Shown: positions 14,912 through 24,817, counted from the first letter of the stretch. The stretch is DNA of 64,000 nt from DTU089 sp964421815 (GCA_964421815.1 CAYQYT010000011.1:1-64000), one strand, 5' to 3'. The notes: generated from the letters alone by a model not told the origin. Translations and numbers: made by a program.

Positions 14912-17900
14912 ATGAATAATAAATTTTCACAAATATTCAGTCGTTTTTTCACCAAAAACAATGTGGATGTCAGCATTATTGTTCCGGTTTACAATGTTGA
15001 AGAATACTTGATAGAGTGTTTGGATTCTCTCGAAAACCAGAACTTGAAAAATGTCCAGGTTATTATGATTGATGACGGCTCCACGGACAGAAGCGGTGAA
15101 ATGGGTGAAGAATACGCGAGAACCCACAAAAGATTTGAATATCACAGAATTGAAAATCAAGGTTTGGGACATGCAAGAAACTATGCAATGCAATTTGTAA
15201 AGGGTAAATACTTTACATTCATTGACTCTGATGATATTATAGCCCCGGATGCATATGAAAATATGTTTGAAGCGGCAGAAAAAGAAGGCGCTCAGTTTGC
15301 AATATGTAACGTTGCACGATTCAACACCAAAAGCACTTGGATTTCCTCTCTCCACGAAAGAGTGTTTAAACAGCTTGGTACCACTGCCCATATCACAAAA
15401 GATCCTGAACTTATAAACGACACCATTTCTTGTAATAAACTAATTTCTAAATCATTTTGGGACAAGCATAATTTCAAATTTCCCGAGGGTGTTCTCTACG
15501 AAGATATCCCCGTAACCATTCCCATGCACTTTTTGGCTGACAAAGTTGCGGTTGTTTCAAAAGTCGGCTATTTTTGGCGTCTGAGGGACGGTATTTCCAC
15601 TTCCATAACCCAAAACACCAATAATATTAAGAACTTTTACGACAGATTAAAAGTTATTGGTATGGTGGATGAATTTTTGAAAAACAATGTAACTGACCCG
15701 GAGATTATAAAAACCAAGAATTTGAAAATTCTTGAAGTTGATTTGTTGATTTTTGTTAACATCTGCAACAATGTCCCCCAAGAACAGGCTTTTGAAATAT
15801 TCCGAGGGGTACGTGATTATATTAACGAAAACATTAACGAAGAAACCCTTAACGAACTTACCGTCATTCATAAGCAAAAATATCGTTTTGTATTGGACAA
15901 CGATTTAGAGGGCTTAATAAAACTCTTAAACAATCAAAAGGACGAGTATTACGATGCGCCCATCGAAGAAAAAAACGGTAAATTCTATATTGAATGTTCC
16001 GAAGATATCTTCCCAATTAAAGACAGAGAAGTTACAAACGAACTTAAAAAGATCGTTCCCCTGAAGCAGATCAACGACATTGCTGATAAAAAGTCCGCAT
16101 TTGATGTATTTGCTCAGTTATATATTCCGAGGGTAAATATTTCGGACCCTTCGCAACAGGAAATTGAAGTTTATCTTCAAAATCAAAGAACGGGATTTAT
16201 CACCCCTTTAAAAGCCACCCCCTTTGAAAACAAAGAGCTTACGTCTTTAAAGGGATTTGTTTTCAATAAAGGCACAGAAAAATCCCAACAATATAACTAT
16301 GACGGAACCGGATTTATTATTTCATTAGATCTTGAAGAAATCGAAATTAACGATTCCAATATAGGTGCTAACCTTGTTGTTGTTAAATACAAGAACAGGG
16401 TTTCGGAGGGCAAGCTCTTCCTTAGCGGTGCGGCACCTAAAATCGTTAATAAAATTCGCGACAACACAGTAATTAAGGGCGACTGCCTTTTGAGATTGGA
16501 CATATCAATGTTCAATGAACTGATTGTAAATCTCATAAATGAGACACATTTTGTTGAAAAAACAGCAGTAAAAAACAAGAGAATTCAATTCCTCCTCAAT
16601 TCTCCCGCAAAAGCAGTTTTTGCAGATGACGGCAACGGAAACACAATAGGTTTTAAAACTACGGACAACAAATTGTTCACCTGCCCTGCCTCCGAATTCA
16701 GTACAGATAAGGAATATAAATTCTTTGTTACCAAGGAAAACGGTAACACGGACTTTTTAACAAGAAGAACAAAAGCAGTTACCATAAAGGACGCGGGCAG
16801 CAATGTCGCTGTTTTACGCTCCAATAAGAATTTCTGTATAGCAGCTTGTTTTTTGCCCTCTTGCACAAAAATATCCGACATTACCCGCGAGGCAGAAAAA
16901 ATATTTATCGCTACCGAAAGTCTTGGCGCAAATTCAAATCTTGTAAATATTAAATATGCAGACATTGTCGTGGATGATGAAATAGACAAAAAGACCGTTT
17001 CCCTTGCAAAATCCAAATGCAAAGAAGAAAACGGAAAACAGATATGCAATTTTACGATAGATTTCGGGGACGAAAACACAACAAAAAATCTTTTCAACAG
17101 TTACAGAGATGTATCAATTGAATACACTTTGGAAAACGGCAAGATTATAAGAGAACCTTTGTGCGCTCAAAAGTATTTCAAACACAGTATTGAATGCGGA
17201 ACACTTTCAGCGGATTTTTACAGGGCGGAAGGCTACTTTGTAAGACTTCATACAGCATATCTCTGGCCCGAAGAGGAAAACACCTACCAGAAGCGTATGG
17301 CTCTTATAAACGAAAGATACCCGGAATACAAAACACTCCCCATTAACCCAAAACAAATTATATTTGAATCAATGTGGGGAAGTAAATTCAGTTGTAATCC
17401 CAAACATCTTTACGAATTCATTGACAAAAACTATCCCGAATATGAATGTATCTGGTCTTTAGAAGACCCCAGAACACCCATCAGCGGCAACGGAAAAAGA
17501 GTTAAAAGAGGTTCTCTCGAATATTTCTATTATCTTGCAACATCAAAGTATTTTGTTAACAACGTTAACTTTGAAGATGCTTATGAAAAGCGAGATGGTC
17601 AGATCGAAATCCAGACAATGCACGGTACACCCCTTAAAACTCTCGGACTTGATGCTAAAGACACCCGCTTCACCAAGGCACAGGAAGAAAATTACATCAG
17701 AAAGAACTCAAGATGGAATTATCTTATTGTTCAAGGAAACTTTATGACGGAAATTGCTCCACATTGCTACGGTTGTAACCCCGAATTGCTGAAAACGGGC
17801 TACCCCCGTACTGATACGCTTTTCCAAAATAATACGGATGATAAAATCAAGGACTTAAAAGAAAAACTCGGTTTACCCTTGGACAAAAAAATCATTCTCT

Positions 17901-18421
17901 ATGTTCCTACATGGCGTGTCAAAAACAAGTTTGATATGCAGTTGGACATTGAGAAAATGAGGGAAACTCTGTCCGATGATTACATTTTGCTTATAAGACT
18001 GCACCATTTCTGTTCCGCGGGCTACACAATCCCCGCAGATGACAAATTCGTTTTTGATTTCAATAAATATCACTCTGTTGAGGATCTGTATCTGCTTTGC
18101 GACATTCTCATAACCGACTATTCCTCCGTTATGTTTGACTACGGCGTTTTGAAGAAACCCATGATATTCTTCACTTACGACATAAAGGAATATGCGGAAA
18201 ATCTTCGCGGAATGTATTTTGATATTGAAAAAGAGGCTCCCGGCCCCTTAGTTTACACATCGGACGAGTTAATCTCCGTAATATCAAACATTGATGAAGA
18301 ATTGGGAAAATGCAAGGGCAGAATCGAGGCTTTCAATAATAAATATGTTAATTTTGAATGTGCGGATTCTTGCGAAAAAATCATTGAAACAGTATTCGAC
18401 CCCAACAATGATTTAAAATAA
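14912..18421 (+). CDS. Glycosyltransferase 2 / CDP-glycerol glycerophosphotransferase fusion
   Basis: This 1169-residue protein joins two enzymes. Residues about 17-230 form a GT-A family 2 glycosyltransferase with VSIIVPVYNVEEYL, DDGSTD (54-59) and the metal-binding DSDD (105-108). The last 390 residues form a TagF/TagB-type polyol-phosphate transferase with MHGTPLK, YVPTWR and ITDYSSVMFDY. The middle (about 360-780) is less recognisable and beta-rich. Such fusions build phosphate-linked wall or capsule polymers. The ATG at 14912 has GAGGGGA before it; an upstream TTG is less likely. No membrane helix is evident, so it probably attaches peripherally. It is a single-gene unit. Confidence 0.88.
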   Translation: MNNKFSQIFSRFFTKNNVDVSIIVPVYNVEEYLIECLDSLENQNLKNVQVIMIDDGSTDRSGEMGEEYARTHKRFEYHRIENQGLGHARNYAMQFVKGKYFTFIDSDDIIAPDAYENMFEAAEKEGAQFAICNVARFNTKSTWISSLHERVFKQLGTTAHITKDPELINDTISCNKLISKSFWDKHNFKFPEGVLYEDIPVTIPMHFLADKVAVVSKVGYFWRLRDGISTSITQNTNNIKNFYDRLKVIGMVDEFLKNNVTDPEIIKTKNLKILEVDLLIFVNICNNVPQEQAFEIFRGVRDYINENINEETLNELTVIHKQKYRFVLDNDLEGLIKLLNNQKDEYYDAPIEEKNGKFYIECSEDIFPIKDREVTNELKKIVPLKQINDIADKKSAFDVFAQLYIPRVNISDPSQQEIEVYLQNQRTGFITPLKATPFENKELTSLKGFVFNKGTEKSQQYNYDGTGFIISLDLEEIEINDSNIGANLVVVKYKNRVSEGKLFLSGAAPKIVNKIRDNTVIKGDCLLRLDISMFNELIVNLINETHFVEKTAVKNKRIQFLLNSPAKAVFADDGNGNTIGFKTTDNKLFTCPASEFSTDKEYKFFVTKENGNTDFLTRRTKAVTIKDAGSNVAVLRSNKNFCIAACFLPSCTKISDITREAEKIFIATESLGANSNLVNIKYADIVVDDEIDKKTVSLAKSKCKEENGKQICNFTIDFGDENTTKNLFNSYRDVSIEYTLENGKIIREPLCAQKYFKHSIECGTLSADFYRAEGYFVRLHTAYLWPEEENTYQKRMALINERYPEYKTLPINPKQIIFESMWGSKFSCNPKHLYEFIDKNYPEYECIWSLEDPRTPISGNGKRVKRGSLEYFYYLATSKYFVNNVNFEDAYEKRDGQIEIQTMHGTPLKTLGLDAKDTRFTKAQEENYIRKNSRWNYLIVQGNFMTEIAPHCYGCNPELLKTGYPRTDTLFQNNTDDKIKDLKEKLGLPLDKKIILYVPTWRVKNKFDMQLDIEKMRETLSDDYILLIRLHHFCSAGYTIPADDKFVFDFNKYHSVEDLYLLCDILITDYSSVMFDYGVLKKPMIFFTYDIKEYAENLRGMYFDIEKEAPGPLVYTSDELISVISNIDEELGKCKGRIEAFNNKYVNFECADSCEKIIETVFDPNNDLK

Positions 18422-18434
18422 TATTACAATACAG

Positions 18435-18473
18435 AACTGTGCCCCGAGAAATCGACGGCACAGTTTCCTTTTT
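18435..18473 (+). terminator. Terminator after the glycan polymerase gene
   Basis: AACTGTGCC (18435-18443) pairs perfectly with GGCACAGTT (18457-18465) and is followed by TCCTTTTTAC. Confidence 0.8.
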
Positions 18474-18492
18474 ACTTTATTTTACAATTCAC

Positions 18493-18521
18493 TTGACTAA
18501 CATTTCCTAAAGTGATATCAT
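18493..18521 (+). promoter_or_regulatory. Promoter for the secreted protein gene
   Basis: TTGACT (18493-18498) and TATCAT (18516-18521) are separated by 17 bases, about 29 bases before the start codon. Confidence 0.55.
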
Positions 18522-18549
18522 TGTAAAAAAACAGAAAAGGTTGGTAAAT

Positions 18550-19404
18550 ATGGTACTTCCACAAAACTTTTTATCATTTTTCAGGTCATTTACGGCAATT
18601 ATCTCCGCGTTGATTCTTTTAGTTGTAGGCGCTGACGAAAAAGATCTTCCCGCCCCGGACGGCGCAGAAGTTGTTAACAAAATCACATACACCCTTTTGG
18701 ATGCCGATGTTACAAGTCAGGGCGTTACAAATGACGGAACTTATTTTTACTTCAGCAGTAACGAAAACCTTGCTAAAGCACCCATCGAAACCGGTGAAAT
18801 CGAGTTAATGCACTTTGATGCAATTCCCGATGAACTTAAAGACAAGGGATGCAACCATATCGGCGGTCTTACCTATTACAACGGCTATGTTTATGCCGCT
18901 GTTGAGGATGGTCCCGATTATCTCAATTCTTTTATTGTTCTTTATGATGCACAAACCCTGGAATACACGGGAACATATTACGAACTTCCCCACGATCTTC
19001 ACCTTGAAGGTGTTCCGTGGTGTGCAGTCAACGTAAAAGCAAATTGCATTTATACTGCAGAGTGGTCCAATGCAAAGGTTTTGAATGTATTCAGTCTTGA
19101 CGATTTGTCACTTATTTACACTCTCCCCCTTTCTGAACCCGTTGACAGAATCCAGGGTGCAGAATACTACAACGGTAAACTCTACCTCTCCTGCGATGAG
19201 GAAAACGACCAGAAACGTATTTTGTCCATCAATGTAATCACCGGCAAGGTTAAAACCGAGTTCACAAGAAATATCGGTGCACAGTTTGAAGCCGAAGATA
19301 TAACAATAACAATGGACGAGGACGGAACACCCATTTTCCACGTTCTTGACCGCGGTGAAAGAAGAAAATCCATTAACCTTACAAGTTACAAAATCACAAA
19401 ATAA
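18550..19404 (+). CDS. Secreted or lipid-anchored beta-propeller-like protein, function unknown
   Basis: The roughly 284-residue protein has an N-terminal hydrophobic segment (about residues 9-26) acting as signal peptide or anchor, then a repetitive series of aromatic/hydrophobic strands (QGVTNDGTYFYFSS, GGLTYYNGYVYAAV, GAEYYNGKLYLS) spaced like the blades of a propeller. No catalytic motif is evident. The ATG at 18550 is preceded by AAAAGG; a TTG three codons upstream is an alternative. It has its own promoter and a shared terminator. Nearby wall-polymer genes are compatible with a surface role, but that is only a guess. Confidence 0.65.
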   Translation: MVLPQNFLSFFRSFTAIISALILLVVGADEKDLPAPDGAEVVNKITYTLLDADVTSQGVTNDGTYFYFSSNENLAKAPIETGEIELMHFDAIPDELKDKGCNHIGGLTYYNGYVYAAVEDGPDYLNSFIVLYDAQTLEYTGTYYELPHDLHLEGVPWCAVNVKANCIYTAEWSNAKVLNVFSLDDLSLIYTLPLSEPVDRIQGAEYYNGKLYLSCDEENDQKRILSINVITGKVKTEFTRNIGAQFEAEDITITMDEDGTPIFHVLDRGERRKSINLTSYKITK

Positions 19405-19420
19405 ACTCTGAACAAAAATC

Positions 19421-19453
19421 ACGGAGCCCATCGAAAGACGGGCTCCGTATTTT
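19421..19453. terminator. Bidirectional terminator between convergent genes
   Basis: ACGGAGCCC (19421-19429) pairs perfectly with GGGCTCCGT (19440-19448), followed by ATTTTTATG on the plus strand and GATTTTTG on the minus strand. Confidence 0.85.
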
Positions 19454-19480
19454 TATGTAATTATCCTACTTTTTGCAAAA

Positions 19481-19894
19481 TCACAAAACCATTATCAATG
19501 TTCCCGCACCGATAAGAATACATCCTATCACCGATTTGAAAGTAAACTCCTCGTGCAAAAACACAAACGCCAAAATCAATGTAATAACAACACTTAATTT
19601 GTCAATGGGCACAACCTTTGACGCGTCCCCTATCTGCAATGCTCTGTAATAGCAAAGCCATGATGCGCCCGTTGCCAACCCCGACAGAATGAGGAAAATC
19701 CAACTTTTCTTGCTTATGTCTGAAATGCCGCTTTGGGCATTTGTAATAAAAACCATTCCCCAGGACATAGCCACAACCACCACGGTTCTTATAGCCGTTG
19801 CAAGATTGGAATTGACTCCGTCAATACCGATTTTTGCCAAGATGGATGTAAGGGCGGCAAACACCGCGGACAGTAACGCAAACACAAACCACAT
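19481..19894 (-). CDS. EamA-family (DMT) permease, single-domain
   Basis: The roughly 137-residue membrane protein has five predicted membrane segments and ends in the EamA-type VIGCILIGAGTLIMVL. It is half the size of usual ten-helix DMT exporters and resembles the single-domain type that works as a dimer. The substrate cannot be told. The ATG at 19894 is favoured over a TTG at 19909 because GGTGG lies eight bases before it. A weak promoter with -10 TACAAT at 19933-19928 is upstream. It stands alone. Confidence 0.82.
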   Translation of the reverse strand: MWFVFALLSAVFAALTSILAKIGIDGVNSNLATAIRTVVVVAMSWGMVFITNAQSGISDISKKSWIFLILSGLATGASWLCYYRALQIGDASKVVPIDKLSVVITLILAFVFLHEEFTFKSVIGCILIGAGTLIMVL

Positions 19895-19987
19895 ATACAC
19901 AACCACCAATCAACATTTGTTGTTTCCATTGTATCACTTTTTCTAAATATTTCCACAAAAATTGCAAAAAAATTGAAATAAATTGAA

Positions 19988-20030
19988 ACAAAAACGGAAC
20001 TGTAAAAATGTGAATTTTTACAGTTCCGTT
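19988..20030 (-). terminator. Terminator after htpG
   Basis: A perfect 17-bp stem (19993-20009 with 20014-20030) with loop GTGA is followed on the minus strand by TTTTGTTTC, 17 bases past the htpG stop codon. Confidence 0.85.
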
Positions 20031-20046
20031 ATTGGGGTAAAACTTC

Positions 20047-21930
20047 TTATTTAACCATAATATCGCTTATGATTCTGCTCATTTCCGCAGGGTCGGCAAC
20101 GGATTTTCCGCTGATTAAGGCTCCCATATCGTAAAGGAGTTTTGAATAGTCCTTTAATGTGTCTTTATCGTTGTCATAAAGGTCTTTAAGCTTTTGGGCA
20201 ATGGGATGGGAAGCACTGATTTCAAGAACCACTTCCGCCTTTACTCCGTTGTTGTTTGGCATTGAGTTCAGAACTCTTTCCATTTCAAGAGATATTCCGC
20301 CCTCGGATGTCAGACAGGATGCGTAATTTTTAAGTTTATTTGTGAAACGAACAGATGACACGGAATCTCCAAGGGACTCCTTTATGAAATCGAACATTTC
20401 CTTTGAACTTTCGTTTTTCTCCTTGAGTTCATTCTTTTCGTCATCGCTGTCAAGGTCAAAATTCTCGTCGCATATATTCTGGAACATTTTGCCCTCATAT
20501 TCGTTGAGCATTTTAATGCAGAATTCATCCACATATTCCGTACAGTAGAGAACTTCAACATCTTTTTCCAAAGCTTTTTCAAGTTGGGGAAGCATTTTGA
20601 TTTTCTCAACAGTTTCGCCGCAGGCATAATAGATTTTGTCCTGACCGTCTTTAAGCCTACCAAGATACTCGCCGAAAGTTACAAACTTCTCCTCTTTTGA
20701 AGATTTAAAGAGCAACAAATCTTTAAGTTCGTCCTTCTTCATTCCGTAACTGTTATAAATGCCGAACTTCAACTGCATACCGAATACTTTAAAGAACTCC
20801 TCGTATGCTCCTCTTTCCTTTTCAAGCATTTTTGAAAGTTCGGTCTTAATTTTCTTTTCAAGGGTTTTGGCAATAAGTCTTAACTGACCGTCGTGCTGCA
20901 ATGTTTCACGGGAGATATTAAGCGACAAGTCCTCGCTATCCACAAGACCTTTTACAAAACTGAAATAGTCGGGAAGCAAATCCCCACACTTGTCCATAAT
21001 AAGAACGCCCCTCGAATAGAGTTGGAGACCTTTCTCAAATTCCTTTGTATAATAGTCAAAAGGAGCATGCTTGGGAATGAACAACAATGCGCTGTATGTT
21101 GCATTACCCTCTGTTTTGGAGTGAATCACCTTTGCGGGAGCCTCATAATCATAGAATTTATCGGTATAGAAGGATGCGTACTCCTCGTCCGTAACCTCAT
21201 TTTTATTTTTCTTCCAGAGAGGAATCATACTATTGAGAGTTTTATCTACGGCAACATCCTCATATTCGTCCTCGGTGCCCTCTTTAAGTTGCTTTTCCGT
21301 AACGGTCATTTTGATGGGATGGCGGATGTAATCGGAGTATTTTTTAATGAGGGATTGGATTTTATATTCTTCCAAATAATCGCTGTATTTGTCATCGTCC
21401 GTGTCGTCTTTTAAGTACAATGTAATCTCCGTGCCGAAATCCTCTTTTTCACATTCCGTAACAGTGTAGCCGTCGGCTCCGTCGGACTCCCATTTGTATG
21501 CCTTTTCTTCGCCGTATGCCCTACTTAGAACCTCAACCTTTTTGCTTACCATAAATGCGGAATAGAAGCCCACACCGAACTGACCGATAATATCCACATC
21601 TTCTGTCTTTTCCGTTTCGGATTTGAAACTTTCCGAGCCGCTTTTGGCAATAGTACCCAGATTGTTTTCAAGTTCCTCCCCCGTCATACCGATACCGTTA
21701 TCGGAAATCTTCAAGGTTCTGTTTTCTTTGTCCGCATCGATTCTTATGAGAAATTCATCCTTTCCGAGACCCACGGAAGAATCGGTCAAAGAACGGAAAT
21801 ACAATTTATCAAGGGCATCGCTTGCGTTTGATATAAGCTCCCTTAAAAATATTTCCTTGTGGGTGTAAATTGAGTTAATCATTAAATCCATAAGTTTTTT
21901 GGATTCTGCTTTAAACTGTTTTTTTCTCAT
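20047..21930 (-). CDS. htpG: Hsp90-family chaperone HtpG
   Basis: The 627-residue ATP-dependent chaperone has the N-terminal GHKL ATPase domain (RELISNASDALDKL, then DNGIGMT and GQFGVGFYSAF), the middle client-binding domain and the C-terminal dimerisation domain, at normal length. AAAGGAG precedes the ATG. It lies 79 bases after clpB on the same strand, separated by a hairpin without a T tract, so the two are probably one heat-shock operon under the CIRCE operator upstream of clpB. Confidence 0.96.
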   Translation of the reverse strand: MRKKQFKAESKKLMDLMINSIYTHKEIFLRELISNASDALDKLYFRSLTDSSVGLGKDEFLIRIDADKENRTLKISDNGIGMTGEELENNLGTIAKSGSESFKSETEKTEDVDIIGQFGVGFYSAFMVSKKVEVLSRAYGEEKAYKWESDGADGYTVTECEKEDFGTEITLYLKDDTDDDKYSDYLEEYKIQSLIKKYSDYIRHPIKMTVTEKQLKEGTEDEYEDVAVDKTLNSMIPLWKKNKNEVTDEEYASFYTDKFYDYEAPAKVIHSKTEGNATYSALLFIPKHAPFDYYTKEFEKGLQLYSRGVLIMDKCGDLLPDYFSFVKGLVDSEDLSLNISRETLQHDGQLRLIAKTLEKKIKTELSKMLEKERGAYEEFFKVFGMQLKFGIYNSYGMKKDELKDLLLFKSSKEEKFVTFGEYLGRLKDGQDKIYYACGETVEKIKMLPQLEKALEKDVEVLYCTEYVDEFCIKMLNEYEGKMFQNICDENFDLDSDDEKNELKEKNESSKEMFDFIKESLGDSVSSVRFTNKLKNYASCLTSEGGISLEMERVLNSMPNNNGVKAEVVLEISASHPIAQKLKDLYDNDKDTLKDYSKLLYDMGALISGKSVADPAEMSRIISDIMVK

Positions 21931-21960
21931 TTTTTAAACTCCTTTTATGTGAATATTCGG

Positions 21961-21992
21961 GCTTTCGGCACGGCAAGTGCCGTGCCGAAAGC
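21961..21992 (-). other. Intercistronic hairpin between clpB and htpG
   Basis: A perfect, GC-rich 15-bp stem (21961-21975 with 21978-21992) lies between the clpB stop codon and htpG. On the minus strand it is followed by CCGAATATTC, not a T tract. It therefore looks like an mRNA processing or 3'-end stabilising element rather than a full terminator. Confidence 0.7.
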
Positions 21993-22009
21993 TATATTTA
22001 CTTCTTTAT

Positions 22010-24589
22010 TCAACCGGCTATCAGAACACCGTCTTTAACATCTATGGTTATTACGGAATCCGGGGCAATATCTTCTGCAATAATCTTTCTTGCAATAAGG
22101 GTTTCAAGGGATGACTGCATAAATCTCTTCAAAGGTCTTGCGCCCATTGTGGGGTCAAATCCGTATTCGCAGATATATTCCTTTGCATTGTCGCTGAGTT
22201 CAATATCAATTTGTTTCTGACGAAGCCTTTGTTTTAAATCCGCCAGCAACAATTCTTCAATACGGAAAACATCGGATTTTGTAAGAGGCTTAAAGAATAT
22301 AATTTCATCAAGCCTGTTAAGAAACTCGGGTCTGAAACTGCGTTTCAAAAGAAGACTGACATTTTCTCTTGCGTTCTCCGATATTTCGCCGTCCTCACCG
22401 ATACTGTCAAGTATTATATCAGAGCCTAAGTTGGAAGTCAAAATAATTATTGTATTCTTGAAATCCACCGTCCTGCCCTGACTGTCGGTTATTCTGCCGT
22501 CATCAAGAACCTGTAAAAGCACATTGAACACATCGGGATGCGCCTTTTCCACCTCGTCAAAAAGGACAACTGCATAGGGTTTACGTCTTACCGCTTCGGT
22601 AAGTTGACCACCCTCGTCATAGCCCACATATCCGGGAGGCGCACCAATAAGACGGGACACGGAATATTTTTCCATATATTCCGACATATCAATACGTACC
22701 ATTGCCTTTTCATCGTCAAACAGGGACTGTGCAAGGGATTTTGCAAGTTCTGTTTTACCCACACCCGTGGGTCCTAAAAACAGGAAGGAGCCAATGGGTC
22801 TTTTGGGGTCCGCTATGCCCGCTCTTGAACGGAGAATTGCATCGCTGACTTTCTCAACCGCCTCGTCCTGTCCCACCACTCTTTTGTGGAGGATTTTATC
22901 AAGCCCCAAGAGTTTTTCTCTTTCGCTTTCCACGATTTTTGAAACAGGGATTCCCGTCCACCTTGAAACTATACCTGCAATTTCCTCCTCGGTTACTTTA
23001 TCGCGAAGCAAGGTTGTTTTCTCTTTTTTAGTGCTTTGCGACTCCGCTTCCTCAAGTTCTTTTTTCAAAGAGGGAAGTTTGCCGTATTTAAGTTCTGCGG
23101 CTTTAGAGAGGTCATAAGCATTTTCCGCCTTTTCAATTTCCGCATTAACCCTGTCTATTTCTTCGCGTATTGACTGGACTTTACCGATGGAGTTTTTCTC
23201 CTTGTCCCATTTGGCTTTCATTTCCTTGAACTCGTCCCTGAGTTCGCTTAGTTCTTTCTGTATTTCGCCTAAATGCTCTACGGACAATTTATCGGTTTCT
23301 TTTTTCAATGCGGCTTCCTCAATTTCAAGCTGCATTATTTTACGTGATATTTCATCAAGTTCCGTGGGCATTGAATTCATTTCCGTTTTAATCAATGCAC
23401 AGGCTTCATCCACAAGGTCGATTGCCTTATCCGGCAAAAATCTGTCGCTTATATATCTGTTGGAAAGAACTGCGGCGGAAATAAGAGCATTGTCCTGTAT
23501 TTTTACGCCGTGGTATATTTCATAGCGTTCTTTCAAGCCTCTCAAAATAGTAATGGTATCTTCAACTGTGGGCTCGGGGACGGTTACGGGCTGAAAACGT
23601 CTTTCAAGAGCCGCATCCTTTTCGATATACTGTCTGTATTCGTTAAGAGTTGTGGCACCTATACAATGGAGTTCGCCCCTTGCCAAAAGCGGTTTCAAAA
23701 GATTTCCCGCATCCATTGCCCCGTCGGTTTTACCCGCACCAACAATTAAGTGAAGTTCATCAATGAAAAGGATTATATCACCGTTGCTTTTCTGAACCTC
23801 GTTCAACACGGCTTTGAGTCTTTCCTCAAATTCGCCCCTGTATTTTGCACCTGCAACAAGGGCACCCATATCAAGAGAAAAAATTGTTTTGTTTTTAAGG
23901 TTTTCGGGTACGTCCTCCTTGACAATTCTTGCGGCAAGTCCCTCGGCAATGGCGGTTTTACCAACACCGGGTTCACCTATAAGACAGGGGTTATTCTTTG
24001 TTTTTCTTGAAAGGATTCTTATGACATTTCTTATTTCGTCATCCCTGCCGATAACGGGGTCAAGTTTCCTCTCTCTTGCAAGGGCAACCAAATCCCTGCC
24101 GTATTTTTTCAAGGCATCGTAAGTGCTTTCCGGGTCATCGGACTGCACTCTGCTGTTACCTCTCACTTCTTTTAAAACCTGCAGGAACTTTTCTTTTGTA
24201 ATTCCATACTTCTTGAAAAGATCTTTAATTTCTTTTTCGGGTTTTTCAATAATTCCCAAAACAAGATGTTCAACGGAAATATAACTGTCCTTCATATATT
24301 CCGCCTGTTTTTCCGCTTCCGTCAAAGCGGCACCCAACTCACTTGAAACATAAAGGTTTCCGCCGCTGACCTTGGGGAGTTTCGATATACTTATTTCAAT
24401 CTGCTCCGCAACCCCTTGGGTATTACCTGTTATTTTTGCAAAGAGGTTACCGATGAGTCCATCCTCCTGCCTTAAAAGCGCAAGGAGTAAATGAAGTTGA
24501 GTAAGTTGACTGTTGCCGTACTCGGTAGCTATCGCCTGAGAAGAATTTACAGCATCTATACTTTTTTGAGTAAATTTTTGGAAATTCAT
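22010..24589 (-). CDS. clpB: ClpB disaggregase
   Basis: This 859-residue Hsp100 protein extracts polypeptides from aggregates with DnaK. It has an N domain (about 1-145), AAA+ 1 with GEPGVGKT (205-212), the long coiled-coil middle domain (about 405-530) that distinguishes ClpB from ClpC, and AAA+ 2 with GPTGVGKT and SEYMEKYSVSRLIGAPPGYVGY. The ATG at 24589 is preceded by AAGGAG at eight bases; a GTG three codons earlier is possible. A perfect CIRCE operator lies about 130 bases upstream, so HrcA control is predicted. It is the first gene of the clpB-htpG unit. Confidence 0.96.
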   Translation of the reverse strand: MNFQKFTQKSIDAVNSSQAIATEYGNSQLTQLHLLLALLRQEDGLIGNLFAKITGNTQGVAEQIEISISKLPKVSGGNLYVSSELGAALTEAEKQAEYMKDSYISVEHLVLGIIEKPEKEIKDLFKKYGITKEKFLQVLKEVRGNSRVQSDDPESTYDALKKYGRDLVALARERKLDPVIGRDDEIRNVIRILSRKTKNNPCLIGEPGVGKTAIAEGLAARIVKEDVPENLKNKTIFSLDMGALVAGAKYRGEFEERLKAVLNEVQKSNGDIILFIDELHLIVGAGKTDGAMDAGNLLKPLLARGELHCIGATTLNEYRQYIEKDAALERRFQPVTVPEPTVEDTITILRGLKERYEIYHGVKIQDNALISAAVLSNRYISDRFLPDKAIDLVDEACALIKTEMNSMPTELDEISRKIMQLEIEEAALKKETDKLSVEHLGEIQKELSELRDEFKEMKAKWDKEKNSIGKVQSIREEIDRVNAEIEKAENAYDLSKAAELKYGKLPSLKKELEEAESQSTKKEKTTLLRDKVTEEEIAGIVSRWTGIPVSKIVESEREKLLGLDKILHKRVVGQDEAVEKVSDAILRSRAGIADPKRPIGSFLFLGPTGVGKTELAKSLAQSLFDDEKAMVRIDMSEYMEKYSVSRLIGAPPGYVGYDEGGQLTEAVRRKPYAVVLFDEVEKAHPDVFNVLLQVLDDGRITDSQGRTVDFKNTIIILTSNLGSDIILDSIGEDGEISENARENVSLLLKRSFRPEFLNRLDEIIFFKPLTKSDVFRIEELLLADLKQRLRQKQIDIELSDNAKEYICEYGFDPTMGARPLKRFMQSSLETLIARKIIAEDIAPDSVITIDVKDGVLIAG

Positions 24590-24717
24590 AACATACACTC
24601 CTTTTTATATTTGACAGTAAAATCATTTAAACAATGTCGGTTTTTCCCTGTCTTTAAGATTAGTATAACCCTATTTTTTCTATATTACGTGAATGTATTA
24701 TGAATAAATTGTTAATA

Positions 24718-24744
24718 TTAGCACTCTTTGTATGTGAGTGCTAA
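24718..24744. promoter_or_regulatory. CIRCE operator (HrcA binding site)
   Basis: TTAGCACTC (24718-24726), nine bases, then GAGTGCTAA (24736-24744) is an exact match to the CIRCE consensus. It lies upstream of clpB, with a possible -10 CATAAT at 24703-24698 whose -35 position falls inside the CIRCE, and another candidate TATACT at 24667-24662. HrcA bound here would block clpB-htpG transcription at normal temperature. Confidence 0.95.
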
Positions 24745-24764
24745 CCATTGCTTTTTGACCCGCT

Positions 24765-24802
24765 AAAAAAGGCAACCCGCTCTCATAAGCGAATTGCCTT
24801 TT
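24765..24802 (-). terminator. Terminator of the vitamin B6 / radical SAM operon
   Basis: AAAAGGCAA (24767-24775) pairs with TTGCCTTTT (24794-24802), with an inner GCT/AGC pair. On the minus strand TTTTTTAG follows, after the radical SAM gene stop at 24818. Confidence 0.8.
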
Positions 24803-24817
24803 CATATATATTAATTT

